From Flagellimonas marinaquae (GTDB lineage: Bacteria > Bacteroidota > Bacteroidia > Flavobacteriales > Flavobacteriaceae), in contig NZ_RZMZ01000015.1 of NCBI RefSeq assembly GCF_003992675.1, positions 496,001 to 560,000 of the forward strand: a DNA stretch of 64,000 nt, read 5' to 3'. Each line of letters opens with the position of its first letter. The stretch's first letter is position 1. The position numbers were made by a program, and so were the translations under genes. Positions 53,818 to 64,000 of this stretch are shown piece after piece. The notes beneath the pieces were generated by a model. That model was not told the DNA's origin. It did no database searches and was given only the letters and a program-made list of their open reading frames with translations.

Positions 53818-55206
53818 TTAAAGGGAAGTGTAGAGATTGGCAAAACCGTCTACTACTAAGGTGTCCTTGGCAATAACACATTTATTGAGGCCATCAATAA
53901 TCATGGCCATCTGCAGATCCTTAAAATTGTCACCATGGAAATGCTTGTCCGTGTCGAGTTTGTTCTCTTCAATAAGCTGCTTCCACTGGTCGAAGTTGGT
54001 CCTTAGGTTGATGCCAACAAAGTTATAATGAGGATATTTCGTCTCAAGCGTTGCGATATGCGTATTCACATTGATAAAATGCTTTTTTTGTTCGGCTGTC
54101 CAAAAATAGAATACGGTATTTTTTTTGTCGTTGGCCAAGGATTTTAATGAGATCGATTGGTTGTTGATGTCCTTTACTGCAATATCTGGAACCGTAGTGT
54201 TGGGTTGCAGGTTCTTGATGCCAGTGTACAACAGGTCTATTTCTTCCTGATGCTCGTTGTTGGTAGAAAGGGACTTGAACTTTTCAATGAAAGCAGTGGC
54301 CTCTTCGCTGGGTTTGTGCTCACGCAACAGGAAGTCCATGGCAATGTTTCTGAAGAGTATATCCCGTAACTCCGGCTGCTTTACAATACTGTCTACCAAA
54401 CCCAGTTTATGTTTATTAAAGTGCAAACGGTCAATCTTCGATTTTTCATTAGTGGAGCATTGGTCCATACAAGTCATGTAAGCTACATTGCCAAAGTGCC
54501 ACTTCATAAAATCAAAATAAGGCCTAAAGTAGGTGAGGTCCTTATTGTCCAGTTCAATGTTTTTGCGGTAGTCGTAGAACGCTTCCGGTAGTTCGTGAAT
54601 GGTTTCCTCGCCAGTTTCCTTCTTGTGATAAAACGGATATTTTTCCTTATGGATGTACATATTGTAATCGATGGAAGCTTCCGCCATGGCCAAAGCCCTT
54701 GGGGTAAGTTCGTTATCCGAATTCAACTCTTCCAGCAAGGCCATCTTGGCCGCATGCATGGAGTCGATTTTTTCACTGAACGCTTCGGGATCTAGATTAA
54801 AATAGTCATTCATCAAAGGCTCCTCTTCCTCATGGGTGAGGAAAATTTCAATCAAAAAGTTGTTGATCACACTCCCTGTACCCGAATAAACTAAGGATTC
54901 ATCAAACTCAACCGTGTTCAAACGAGCCAAAAGGCTATCTCCTTTGGAAAGGTATACATATTGTAGTTCTGGGCTATGGTCAAAATGGTAAAGTCCCTCC
55001 TCAATGCTATCCAACTGAAATAAAAAATGGTTTTCGTGGTCGAGTTGTACCGAGTCTATGTAGGCGTCGTTGTGGTACAGTACCACATATTTGCTGGTCG
55101 GATTAACGATTTCGCCACCAAAGAAGACCGTAGAGCCGTTCTCCGGAGTACTGGAACACGATAATATAGAAAAGACGAAGGTGAGGCTGAGTAAAAATCT
55201 TACCAT
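53818..55206 (-). CDS. Thioredoxin-like-fold lipoprotein without the redox cysteines
   Basis: The lipoprotein signal is MVRFLLSLTFVFSILSC. The middle of the 462-residue protein is helical, and the last 130 residues have a thioredoxin-like pattern (NTTVPDIAVKDINNQSISLKSL, then VFYFWTAEQKKHF and NFVGINLRTNFDQWK). Where TlpA proteins have the WCxxC pair, this one has WTAEQ, so it cannot act as a disulfide enzyme. The N-terminal part resembles the DUF4369-like beta domain often fused to TlpA. A binding or scaffold role on the membrane is inference. Confidence 0.75.
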   Translation of the reverse strand: MVRFLLSLTFVFSILSCSSTPENGSTVFFGGEIVNPTSKYVVLYHNDAYIDSVQLDHENHFLFQLDSIEEGLYHFDHSPELQYVYLSKGDSLLARLNTVEFDESLVYSGTGSVINNFLIEIFLTHEEEEPLMNDYFNLDPEAFSEKIDSMHAAKMALLEELNSDNELTPRALAMAEASIDYNMYIHKEKYPFYHKKETGEETIHELPEAFYDYRKNIELDNKDLTYFRPYFDFMKWHFGNVAYMTCMDQCSTNEKSKIDRLHFNKHKLGLVDSIVKQPELRDILFRNIAMDFLLREHKPSEEATAFIEKFKSLSTNNEHQEEIDLLYTGIKNLQPNTTVPDIAVKDINNQSISLKSLANDKKNTVFYFWTAEQKKHFINVNTHIATLETKYPHYNFVGINLRTNFDQWKQLIEENKLDTDKHFHGDNFKDLQMAMIIDGLNKCVIAKDTLVVDGFANLYTSL

Positions 55207-55348
55207 ATAAAGGGAACCATTCTATTGACTTTCAAATGTAAGCAACCCGAGAAGCTAAACTTGTTAAGGGGTCGTTAAATGTTGTTAAACGGTATTTTTC
55301 CATCGTTCAAATATGCGCGCTTAAATTAGAATGTGGAATCGTATTTAG

Positions 55349-57723
<2,375 letters not shown>

Positions 57724-57939
57724 GCAGCTTTTTTTTAGTAATCTACTCAAATTTAAGGAATTGAATTTTCGATACTGACATTTGTCATAAAAAGCCGATG
57801 TTAAGTTTTTGTTAAATGGAATTTAGGGCCTACAAAAACCCGCAGATGTCAGCGAAAAAGATGTAACTTATCGAAGTTTTTGGCAGTTAATCGTAAAAAC
57901 GTACTAAATTAGTCGAGCCCTAAAATTTTAACCAACCTC

Positions 57940-58467
57940 ATGAGTACCCCCGCAACGAAGATTCTTTGTATAGTCTGTTTTGTGTTTTCCTTAAGTGCTT
58001 CAGCCCAAAGCACTTCCAATGCACTTTCGTTTGCCAGTAGGTTAGGTAACCATACTATTTTGCTCAGCGCGGTGAATGCCACAGAACTTGGAAGCCTGCT
58101 CCAAAAGTCAGGACCTTTCACCATATTTGCACCTTCTGATGCAGCTTTTGAGAAGTTCTCAAGTCAAAAAATGTCGGAAATGATCAATGCAGAGGATAAA
58201 AGAGCATTAAAATCTTTGCTGTCCTATCATATCGTGGCAGGTCAGTTGACTGCTTCACGGATGTTACGGGCCATCGGTAGAGGAAATGGTGTAGCCACCT
58301 TTACTACCGTACAAGGAAAAAAATTGACTGCACATTTGGATGGATATGACATTGTGCTCACAGACCCTGTAGGCAATACGGCTAGAATCACTGCGGCCGA
58401 CCTTAATTTGGAAAACGAGGGTGTGGTTCACGAAATTGACAGCGTGATTTTACCTGCCCAGATGTAA
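57940..58467 (+). CDS. Secreted fasciclin (FAS1) domain protein
   Basis: A signal peptide (ILCIVCFVFSLSASAQS) precedes a single FAS1 domain. The two FAS1 boxes are visible: TIFAPSDAAFEKF near residue 63 and the C-terminal HEIDSVILP. Between them is LLSYHIVAGQLTA. FAS1 domains mediate adhesion or bind polysaccharide in bacteria. The protein has 175 residues, one domain, with no anchor. It ends directly against the stop of pheT, which converges. Confidence 0.9.
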   Translation: MSTPATKILCIVCFVFSLSASAQSTSNALSFASRLGNHTILLSAVNATELGSLLQKSGPFTIFAPSDAAFEKFSSQKMSEMINAEDKRALKSLLSYHIVAGQLTASRMLRAIGRGNGVATFTTVQGKKLTAHLDGYDIVLTDPVGNTARITAADLNLENEGVVHEIDSVILPAQM

Positions 58468-60879
58468 TCAGCGAAGTTCCGCTCCCAATTCCTTTTGATA
58501 CTGGGCCAATAGTTTGCCCATAATCTTATCGATTTGCTTGTCTGTCAACGTCTTTTTCTCATCCATGAGGGTAAAGCTTACAGCATAGGATTTTTTCCCT
58601 TCTGGTAGCTTGTTCCCGGTGTATACATCAAAAAGGTTGACCTTTTTAAGTAACTTTCTTTCGGTATTCCAAGCAATATCATACACTTTTTGGAAGGAAA
58701 CCGATTCATCCAACAACAGCGCAAAATCGCGGGTTACCTCTGGGAATCTTGGAATTTCCTTAAAAGCCACGTTTTGGGTACTTACCAACTTTAACAAGGC
58801 ATCCCAGTTCAAATCAGCATAGAACACTTCCTGTTTAATGTCAAATTGTTTCAATGCCGCTTTGCTAACCAATCCAAGGGAAACCAAGACAGTATCGTTT
58901 TTCGTGTAGGATATTCCTTCCGAACAGCCTGGATTTGACAAAGGTTGGGTATCCAAGTCCCTAATGCCCAAACGTTCAAAAACATTTTCCACGATACCCT
59001 TTAAATAGAAAAATTCTGATTTTTTTGTGGCTACCGCCCAACTACTTTGCGTGCGATCTCCAGAAACGAAAATGGCCAAGTGTTGGTTTTCTTGATAAGC
59101 ACCATCCACTTTGTGGTAGGTCTTTCCGAACTCGAACAATTTGAGGTCGGTTTTTTGACGGTTATGGTTATAGCTCACCGTTTGAAGCCCGGAATGAAGC
59201 ATGGACGTACGCAGCACCGATAAATCGGAACTTAAAGGGTTCAGCATTTGAACGGCACCATCTTCTTCCGAACTCATGGTGTTCGCAACCAAACTATTGG
59301 TCATAATTTCATAGAAACCTTTGGAGGCCAGTAAGTTTCCGACTATGTCTTGGATACGATAATTTTCAAAACGGGAGGTTTTGGCAATGCTCGCATTTAG
59401 TTTTTCCTTAAAATCGATGTTGTTGTACCCATACACACGCAAGATTTCCTCGATCACATCAACTTCGCGGGTAACGTCCACCCGGTACATGGGAATGGTT
59501 AGCCCAAGTCCTGATTCGGTCACGTTATTGATTTTAATCTCCAAAGAGGAGAGTATGGACTTTATGGTATCCCTCGGGATTTCCTGTCCAATTAAGGAGT
59601 TGATTTTATTGAAGGTCAGGAAAACTTGTCTTTCCTGAGGTTTTTTAGGAAACAGGTCAACAATTTCGGAGGTGATGTAACCACCGGCAATCTCCCTGAT
59701 CAGAAATGCGGCTCTTTTGAGGGCGTATTTGGTCAAATTGATATCGATTCCACGCTCAAACCGGAAAGACGCATCGGTATTCAACCCATGTCTTTTTGCT
59801 GTTTTTCTAATGGAAACTGGGTCAAAATAGGCACTTTCCAAGAAAATGGACGTCGTGTGCTCGGTGACCCCGGAGTGAATGCCACCAAAAACTCCAGCAA
59901 TGCACATGGGTTTTTCAGCGTCGCATATCATAAGATCGTCTTCATGAAGCTCGCGCTCCACTTCGTCCAACGTAGTGAATTTGGTGCCCGAAGGCAATGT
60001 TTTTACCTCTACCTTGTTGCCTTTTATTTTGGATGCGTCAAAAGCATGCAGGGGCTGCCCCAGTTCGTGTAGCACATAGTTGGTTACGTCCACCACATTG
60101 TTTATCGGGGCCAAACCAATGGCTTTCAATCTGTTTTTTAACCAATCGGGAGAATCCTGGACCACGAGATTGTTTATGGTAACCCCACAATATCTAGGGG
60201 CCAGCTCGCTTTCCATAACTTCCACATCCACTTTTAAGGAACGGTTGTCAATGGAGAAATTGCTCACCGATGGGGTAACCAATTCTTTTTGGATTTCTTG
60301 CTGCTCCAGTCCAGCTTTTAAGTCCCGGGCCACTCCAAAATGGCTCATCGCATCGGCACGGTTGGGAGTGAGGCCAATTTCAAAGACCTCATCATTTTCA
60401 ATATCGAAAACTTTGGCGCAAGGTGTACCAGGGACCAATTCCTCATTCAGCACCATAATTCCGTCATGGCTATCACCCAGACCGATTTCATCTTCGGCAC
60501 AGATCATCCCTTGGCTCACTTCTCCTCGGATTTTTCCTTTTTTAATGACCCAAGCCTCGCCTTCTTTGGTGAATAGAGTGGTGCCAACCGTTGCTACGGG
60601 AACTTTTTGTCCGGCAGCTACGTTGGGTGCCCCACAAACAATCTGTACAGGGGCTTCTTGCCCAATATCCACCGTGGTCAACTTGAGCCTATCGGCATTC
60701 GGATGGGGTTCGCAAGTAAGCACGTGACCCACCACAATTCCTTTTAATCCGCCTTTAACTGATTCAAATGGTGTGATGCCCTCAACTTCCAGACCAAGAT
60801 CTGTTAATAGTTCACCTGTTTTTTGAGCGTCCCAATCAATTTGCAAAAATTGCTTCAACCAGTTATAAGAAATCTTCAT
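58468..60879 (-). CDS. pheT: Phenylalanyl-tRNA synthetase beta subunit PheT
   Basis: PheT forms, with PheS, the tetramer that charges phenylalanine tRNA. The N-terminal tRNA-binding (OB-fold) domain has VVGHVLTCEPHPNADRLKLT; the B3/B4 editing domains follow (PLHAFDASKIKG and the editing-site region), then B5 (REVDVIEEILRVYGYNNI), the catalytic-like core and the C-terminal ferredoxin-like anticodon domain ending FPEVTRDFALLLDESV. The length of 803 is normal. A promoter -7 element lies upstream, and pheS is not in the window. Confidence 0.97.
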   Translation of the reverse strand: MKISYNWLKQFLQIDWDAQKTGELLTDLGLEVEGITPFESVKGGLKGIVVGHVLTCEPHPNADRLKLTTVDIGQEAPVQIVCGAPNVAAGQKVPVATVGTTLFTKEGEAWVIKKGKIRGEVSQGMICAEDEIGLGDSHDGIMVLNEELVPGTPCAKVFDIENDEVFEIGLTPNRADAMSHFGVARDLKAGLEQQEIQKELVTPSVSNFSIDNRSLKVDVEVMESELAPRYCGVTINNLVVQDSPDWLKNRLKAIGLAPINNVVDVTNYVLHELGQPLHAFDASKIKGNKVEVKTLPSGTKFTTLDEVERELHEDDLMICDAEKPMCIAGVFGGIHSGVTEHTTSIFLESAYFDPVSIRKTAKRHGLNTDASFRFERGIDINLTKYALKRAAFLIREIAGGYITSEIVDLFPKKPQERQVFLTFNKINSLIGQEIPRDTIKSILSSLEIKINNVTESGLGLTIPMYRVDVTREVDVIEEILRVYGYNNIDFKEKLNASIAKTSRFENYRIQDIVGNLLASKGFYEIMTNSLVANTMSSEEDGAVQMLNPLSSDLSVLRTSMLHSGLQTVSYNHNRQKTDLKLFEFGKTYHKVDGAYQENQHLAIFVSGDRTQSSWAVATKKSEFFYLKGIVENVFERLGIRDLDTQPLSNPGCSEGISYTKNDTVLVSLGLVSKAALKQFDIKQEVFYADLNWDALLKLVSTQNVAFKEIPRFPEVTRDFALLLDESVSFQKVYDIAWNTERKLLKKVNLFDVYTGNKLPEGKKSYAVSFTLMDEKKTLTDKQIDKIMGKLLAQYQKELGAELR

Positions 60880-60898
60880 ACCCCATTTTTAGAGGGCA

Positions 60899-60906
60899 CA
60901 AATATA
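60899..60906 (-). promoter_or_regulatory. Promoter -7 element of pheT (TATATTTG)
   Basis: Read on the minus strand this is TATATTTG, matching TAnnTTTG, 19 bases before the ATG at 60879. A TTG (complement of 60927-60929) lies 20 bases upstream of it, so both promoter boxes are present. Confidence 0.65.
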
Positions 60907-61008
60907 TAACAATAGGGGAACAGATTCAACGATAATACTAACCATAAAACGTAGGAAGTGGTAAGTTTTAAATTGTATTTCCTACATTTAGGTAAAATCT
61001 TTCACTTT

Positions 61009-62241
61009 ATGAACAGAATGAGGATAGCGTTACTAGGGCTTTTGATTTTATGCGCTTCATGCAAAAAGGAAGAGAAGCCCAAATTGGCAACCGGTGATTG
61101 GTTGGCGAAAATCGAGGTGTCAGAATCACAAAAGTTGCCGTTTGAGTTTACGCTTTCCCAAAATGAAGATGGAAACTACGTTATGAAAGCGTTCAATGCC
61201 GAAGAGGTAGTGACCATTGACGAGTTTACCTTCAATGGGGATTCCATCAATATTCGAATGCCCGTTTTTGAAGGACACATTGCTGGCACCTATACCGCCA
61301 AGCAAATTACGGGTGAATTTATTGAGGAAAGCAAGGAAAGAAGGGTTCCTTTCGTGGCCACCCATGGCAAGCAAGACCGTTTTGAGGTCAATGAAGAAGC
61401 TGCCGTAAACCTTTCTGGAATTTGGGAAACGTATTTTGATGTAAACACGGAGGACGAATATGCCGCCAAGGGGATTTTTATGCAGAACGGCAACCGATTA
61501 AAAGGAACTTTTAGAACAAAGACAGGGGATTACCGCTATTTGGATGGAGTGGTGACAGGCGATAGCATGAAACTTTCGGCTTTTGATGGTTCCCATGTCT
61601 TCCTTTTTCTTGCCGAGGTCACAGATAGTACGCTAAGCGGGAAGTTTTACTCCGGTAATCATTCCGTAGAAGAATTTATGGCCGCCAGAAATGAGGCTTT
61701 CGAGCTTCCGGATTCAAACGAGCTCACCTATTTTAGGGAAGGTTACGATAAATTCGATTTTACCTTTCCAAACTCGGACGGGGAAATGGTAGGTCTGGAC
61801 GACCCTATGTTCAGAGATAAGGTCGTTTTGGTGCAGATTATGGGAACCTGGTGTACCAATTGTTTGGACGAGACCCGTTTTTACGTGGATTTCGTCAAAA
61901 ATAACCCCGACCTGGACCTACAAATTGTTGGTCTTGCCTTTGAATATGCAAAAACGGAAGAAAAGGCTTTTGAGGGTATCCAAAGGTTAAAGGAACGGGA
62001 AGGTGTGCCTTATCCTATATTATTGGCGCAATATGGTACCTCCAACAAACAAAAGGCCAATGAAAAGCTTCCCATGTTGAACCATATTTTGTCGTATCCC
62101 ACCACTATTTATATGGACAAAAATGGGCAGGTCAGAAAGATCCACACTGGTTTCAACGGACCTGCAACGGGTGAGAAGTTTGTTGAGTTTAAAGATGAAT
62201 TCAATAAAACCATTCAGGAACTTACTTCGGATAAGGGTTAA
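61009..62241 (+). CDS. TlpA-type thiol:disulfide oxidoreductase lipoprotein
   Basis: The ATG at 61009 gives a lipoprotein signal (MRIALLGLLILCASC, with Cys after CAS). The N-terminal 240 residues are a beta-rich domain of unknown role; the C-terminal 150 residues are a thioredoxin-like domain of the TlpA/ResA type with the active site GTWCTNCLDE near residue 284, DKVVLVQIMG and the later proline region. It reduces disulfides in the periplasm or at the outer membrane. The open frame 17 codons upstream has no signal and is rejected. Confidence 0.88.
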   Translation: MNRMRIALLGLLILCASCKKEEKPKLATGDWLAKIEVSESQKLPFEFTLSQNEDGNYVMKAFNAEEVVTIDEFTFNGDSINIRMPVFEGHIAGTYTAKQITGEFIEESKERRVPFVATHGKQDRFEVNEEAAVNLSGIWETYFDVNTEDEYAAKGIFMQNGNRLKGTFRTKTGDYRYLDGVVTGDSMKLSAFDGSHVFLFLAEVTDSTLSGKFYSGNHSVEEFMAARNEAFELPDSNELTYFREGYDKFDFTFPNSDGEMVGLDDPMFRDKVVLVQIMGTWCTNCLDETRFYVDFVKNNPDLDLQIVGLAFEYAKTEEKAFEGIQRLKEREGVPYPILLAQYGTSNKQKANEKLPMLNHILSYPTTIYMDKNGQVRKIHTGFNGPATGEKFVEFKDEFNKTIQELTSDKG

Positions 62242-62254
62242 AAGGCTGCCGAGA

Positions 62255-63373
62255 CTAAATAATGGTGGATTTTCCTAAATCGATGTTCTCATCGTTCATT
62301 AAGGTATCATCTTCGATATCCACAATGTTATGTGCGATAAAATCCCCAACTTGATTGGTTCCGTACTGACTATTCTCATTCAGGTCGGGTGTAACGATTC
62401 CCTTTTTAAGTGACTTGTCCACTGCCTTTTTTACGGCCCAAGCCTCCTCGGTAAGCCCCAGATGTTCCAAAAGCATCGCTGCGGATAGGATGGAAGCAAT
62501 CGGATTGGCAATATCCTTGCCCTTAGCTTGCGGATAAGAACCGTGGATGGGTTCAAAAAGGGCGCTTTCCTCTCCAATCGAAGCCGAAGCCAACAATCCA
62601 ATCGAGCCGCCTATCACACTTCCCTCATCGGAAATAATATCCCCGAACATATTCTCGGTCAAAATAACATCAAATTGTTTGGGGTTGAGAATGATTTGCA
62701 TAGCGGCATTGTCTACAAACAAAAAGTCCAACGCCACTTCGGGATAACTTTCCCCAATTTTGGTGACCACTTTGCGCCAAAGTCTGGAAGATTCCAGCAC
62801 ATTTGCCTTGTCCACAAGAGTCAATTTCTTTTTGCGCCCCTTGGCGGCCTTAAAGGCCAAATGGGCGATTCGGCTAATTTCCTCTTCTGTATATTCGCAA
62901 AGGTCCGAGGCTTTGGTTCCTTCTGGATTCAATTTTTTCTCGCCAAAATAGATACCACCCGTTAGCTCGCGATAGATAACAAAATCGGTACCATCGATGA
63001 TGTTCTTTTTTAAAGGAGACTTGTCCAATAAGGTTGGATGGGAAATCACGGGACGTATATTCGCAAAAAGCCCCAATTCCTTCCTCAGTTGCAGCAAACC
63101 TTGTTCAGGCCGAAACTTGGCATCGGGATTATTGTCGTATTTAGGGTCTCCAATGGCACCAAAGAGCACCGCATCCGATTCCCTACATAACTGAAGGGTA
63201 GCATCAGGTAGGGGAACTCCTTTCTTATCAATGGCGATAGCACCCACTGGAGCTTCCTTAAAGATAAAATGCTGATTGAAGGTTTCCTCAACGGCATGCA
63301 AACATTTTACGGCCTGGGCCAAGACTTCGGGTCCTACACCGTCACCAGGAAGCAATACAATTTTAAATGTCAT
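62255..63373 (-). CDS. leuB: 3-isopropylmalate dehydrogenase LeuB
   Basis: LeuB oxidises 3-isopropylmalate in leucine synthesis using NAD+. Motifs are LLPGDGVGPEV, LQLRKELGLFANIRPV, DFVIYRELTGGIYFGEK, LTLVDKANVLESSRLWR with the catalytic Lys, and TENMFGDIISDEGSVIGGSIG. The length of 372 is normal. It lies 14 bases after leuA on the same strand, so the leucine genes are in one unit, the rest of which is outside the window. Confidence 0.96.
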   Translation of the reverse strand: MTFKIVLLPGDGVGPEVLAQAVKCLHAVEETFNQHFIFKEAPVGAIAIDKKGVPLPDATLQLCRESDAVLFGAIGDPKYDNNPDAKFRPEQGLLQLRKELGLFANIRPVISHPTLLDKSPLKKNIIDGTDFVIYRELTGGIYFGEKKLNPEGTKASDLCEYTEEEISRIAHLAFKAAKGRKKKLTLVDKANVLESSRLWRKVVTKIGESYPEVALDFLFVDNAAMQIILNPKQFDVILTENMFGDIISDEGSVIGGSIGLLASASIGEESALFEPIHGSYPQAKGKDIANPIASILSAAMLLEHLGLTEEAWAVKKAVDKSLKKGIVTPDLNENSQYGTNQVGDFIAHNIVDIEDDTLMNDENIDLGKSTII

Positions 63374-63387
63374 AAAATATATGCTGT

Positions 63388-64000
63388 TTAGGCAAGGCTT
63401 TTCATCCCTATATTACTGGTCTCCACAATTTCGTGGATATCCTCGTCGACAATTTCTTTCTTGACGTCGGCGTATTTTAAAAAGTTTTCATACACCGTGT
63501 CCAATTGGAGTTTGGTGAGTTCATAACCCACTTTTTTGGCTCGGTAGGCCAAGGCGGCGCGACCACTTCTAGCGGTCAGCACAATGGAGGATTCACTTAC
63601 CCCAACATCTTTAGGGTCGATGATCTCATAGGTTTCCCTACGTTTGATTACACCGTCCTGGTGAATTCCCGAGCTGTGCGCAAAGGCATTGGAGCCTACA
63701 ATGGCTTTGTTGGGCTGTACGGGCATTCCCATTTTTTGGGAAACCATAGTACTGGTGTCCCAAAGCAATCTGCTGTTGATGTCGGTATCCAGGTTCAAGT
63801 GTGGATGTTGTCTCATTACCATCACTACTTCTTCGAGGGAAGTGTTTCCGGCGCGTTCACCGATACCGTTGATGGTACATTCAATTTGTCGGGCCCCGTT
63901 GATTACTCCAGCAATGGAGTTGGCGGTGGCCAAACCTAAATCGTTGTGACAATGGCAGGACAGGATAGCTTTATCGATACCCTTTACATTCTCCTTCAAA
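63388..64000 (-). CDS. leuA: 2-isopropylmalate synthase LeuA, 3' part
   Basis: Only the C-terminal 204 residues are in the window; the gene continues to the right. LeuA condenses acetyl-CoA with 2-oxoisovalerate, the first committed step of leucine synthesis. The catalytic-domain metal ligands are in [15 protein letters not shown] and [16 protein letters not shown], followed by [15 protein letters not shown]. The C-terminal regulatory domain is very short: the frame stops about 35 residues after the [11 protein letters not shown] linker helix, so the allosteric domain of the classical enzyme is missing and this is the short LeuA type. No true start is visible. Confidence 0.93.
   Translation of the reverse strand, partial: LKENVKGIDKAILSCHCHNDLGLATANSIAGVINGARQIECTINGIGERAGNTSLEEVVMVMRQHPHLNLDTDINSRLLWDTSTMVSQKMGMPVQPNKAIVGSNAFAHSSGIHQDGVIKRRETYEIIDPKDVGVSESSIVLTARSGRAALAYRAKKVGYELTKLQLDTVYENFLKYADVKKEIVDEDIHEIVETSNIGMKSLA

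Noticed and set aside
63388..63999. A complete short gene starting with TTG at 63999
   Set aside because: The sequence begins in the middle of the LeuA catalytic domain and continues beyond the window, so it is a truncated view of leuA.

Overview
The window is chromosomal DNA of a marine-type member of the Flavobacteriaceae (Bacteroidota), most like Muricauda/Allomuricauda or a close relative. The evidence is a PorP/SprF-family protein and a PorD-like (DUF4835) protein of the type IX secretion and gliding world, a YtxJ bacillithiol-type protein, RprX/RprY-like two-component genes, many Cys-lipoproteins, almost no Shine-Dalgarno sequences, and several promoters of the Bacteroidetes type (TTG, about 19-21 bases, TAnnTTTG). 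Genus placement is inference. There is no phage, insertion sequence, CRISPR array or tRNA gene. Gene density is high and most genes are core functions.

Layout. 1-3.3 kb: lysozyme-like protein (cut by the window edge), RsmI-like methyltransferase, low-molecular-weight tyrosine phosphatase, dnaA. 3.4-7.1 kb: thioesterase, then a tight leftward run of yigZ-like, EamA transporter, HAD phosphatase and ribD. 7.1-10.7 kb: rightward overlapping genes for a GNAT protein, prmC, ligA and a small conserved protein. 10.75-11.2 kb: a gene-free stretch of degenerate repeats. 11.2-12.9 kb: a 5'-nucleotidase split over two exported proteins. 12.96-23.1 kb: a long rightward Bacteroidetes block (uncharacterised protein, dapA, bamD, rpoZ, coaBC, porD-like, recN, fabI, glycosyltransferase, YbbR protein, coaE), then an RprX/RprY-like sensor and regulator. 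25.5-34.3 kb: leftward gntP-type permease, gluconokinase, miaA, a potassium channel, an exonuclease/GIY-YIG protein, a YggS-type PLP protein, a DUF1015 protein, a hydroxyacyl-CoA dehydrogenase and a Gfo/Idh oxidoreductase. 34.4-45.1 kb: pcm, smpB, lipoproteins, the PorP/SprF protein with a SPOR-like tail, a TetR regulator with a palindromic operator, clpB, ytxJ and glyA.

45.2-50.2 kb is the most distinctive part. It is a leftward signalling island: a LytTR regulator whose receiver lacks the phospho-acceptor aspartate; two very small exported proteins with their own terminator; a TPR histidine kinase with a lipoprotein-type N terminus; a LuxR-type response regulator; and an unrecognised protein. 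It carries a 21-bp tandem repeat in front of the small genes and two mutually exclusive hairpins in front of the last gene. Function is unknown; a peptide or envelope signalling role is inference.

50.6-64 kb: thioesterase, glutaminyl-peptide cyclotransferase, the small SRP RNA with a clear promoter, an SDR oxidoreductase, a transaldolase-family protein, a thioredoxin-like lipoprotein without its cysteines, a YbiT-type ABC-F protein with one dead ATP site, a fasciclin protein, pheT, a TlpA-type thiol oxidoreductase, leuB and the 3' part of leuA.

Dispersed imperfect palindromes (20410-20480, 31108-31169, 42389-42419) and related fragments mark several intergenic spaces, and one copy lies in frame inside prmC. 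Start codons were moved inward from the longest open frame wherever an ATG, a lipoprotein signal or a promoter made the shorter form more likely; each case is stated in its entry.
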